From DAOMOD01 sp964526035 (lineage in GTDB: Bacteria; Pseudomonadota; Gammaproteobacteria; Xanthomonadales; BPKI01): a DNA stretch of 5,379 nt. Shown piece by piece: positions 5,085-5,379 of the stretch (position 1 is its first letter; every line of letters begins with the position of its first letter). The notes below the pieces were generated by a model that was not told the origin of the DNA, did no database searches, and worked only from the letters and a program-made list of their open reading frames with translations. The stretch spans positions 1 through 5,379 of the forward strand of contig CAZGKE010000206.1 in NCBI GenBank assembly GCA_964526035.1, given 5' to 3'. A program made the position numbers and the translations under genes.

Positions 5085-5379
5085 GTGAACCTTGCCGCTG
5101 CCACCGGGCGTTTCCTTGATCACCTGAAGGTGGAGCGGCGCATGTCGCCGCACACCATCGAAGCCTACAGCCGCGATCTCGCCGCGCTTGCCGCATTCCT
5201 CGACGCGCGCGACATCACCGATCCTGCGCGCGTGATCGGCGAAGACGTGCGCGCCTTCATCGCCGCGGGGCATCGCGCGTCGCTGTCACCGAAGTCGCTG
5301 GCGCGGCGCTTGTCGGCCTGCCGCAGCCTGTTCCGCTTCCTGATGCGCCGCGAAGGACTGCCCGCCAATCCGTGCCAGG
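5085..5379 (+). CDS. xerC: Tyrosine recombinase XerC, N-terminal part (cut by window end)
   Basis: The reading frame is open to the window edge, giving 98 residues of a protein that is usually about 300 long. The visible part is the N-terminal SAM-like core-binding domain of tyrosine recombinases: FLDHLKVERRMSPHTIEAYS (10-29), then RDLAALAAFLD, and the helix SLARRLSACRSLFRFLMRRE (71-90) ending in GLPANPCQ. The catalytic Arg/His/Tyr residues lie beyond the window. XerC with XerD resolves chromosome dimers at dif during division. The only start compatible with a full core domain is GTG at 5085, because the in-frame stop of the DUF484 gene lies six bases upstream and the next ATG (5142) would cut off the first helix. 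No clear Shine-Dalgarno precedes it, so coupling to DUF484 translation is likely. The position after dapF and DUF484 supports XerC rather than XerD. Confidence 0.93.
   Translation, partial: MNLAAATGRFLDHLKVERRMSPHTIEAYSRDLAALAAFLDARDITDPARVIGEDVRAFIAAGHRASLSPKSLARRLSACRSLFRFLMRREGLPANPCQ

Noticed and set aside
4665..5273. A 202-codon open frame on the minus strand opposite DUF484 and xerC
   Set aside because: It spans two genes with recognisable proteins and has the composition of an antisense shadow.
5085..5379. Phage or integron integrase instead of XerC
   Set aside because: The position directly after dapF and DUF484 and the XerC-like N-terminal sequence point to the housekeeping recombinase. 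No attachment site or phage gene is visible.

Overview
The window is a chromosomal housekeeping region from a high-GC gammaproteobacterium, most likely of the order Lysobacterales (Xanthomonadales). This rests on three things: strongly G/C-biased third codon positions, the gene order lptM-dapF-DUF484-xerC that is typical of gammaproteobacteria, and GTAG-headed palindromic repeats like those described in Stenotrophomonas and relatives. The genus cannot be fixed from the sequence alone.

Layout. (1) At 1-142 lies a single REP-like half-element and the leader of the first gene. (2) At 143-2314 (+) is a complete S9A serine peptidase of the oligopeptidase B type (ptrB), with an intact Ser575/Asp660/His695 triad and an N-terminal lipoprotein signal. 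(3) At 2315-2625 is a gene-free convergent gap packed with repeats: nine tandem 8-bp units, an inverted pair of GAGGGGCCTCAG-type REP elements, and an inverted pair of GTAG-headed hairpins whose stems differ by compensatory base changes. (4) At 2626-3297 (-) is an uncharacterised protein with two membrane helices and a C-terminal, probably periplasmic, domain. (5) At 3298-3445 is a divergent promoter region with a REP-like hairpin, a palindrome at the -35 position and a palindromic -10. (6) At 3446-5379 (+) is an operon: lptM (small lipoprotein), dapF (diaminopimelate epimerase), a DUF484 gene, and the 5' part of xerC, which runs off the window.

The operon is very tight. lptM and dapF abut with no gap, dapF and DUF484 overlap by 8 nt, and DUF484 and xerC are 6 nt apart. 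Co-transcription from the promoter before lptM, with translational coupling, is therefore likely. The encoded roles are envelope LPS-translocon maturation (LptM), lysine and peptidoglycan precursor synthesis (DapF) and chromosome dimer resolution (XerC). They are linked by conserved synteny rather than by one pathway.

I found no new multi-gene system. The points most worth a second look are the predicted lipoprotein export of an oligopeptidase B with an altered S2 acidic pair, the dense mixed repeat cluster at 2339-2587, and the palindromic architecture of the lptM promoter.
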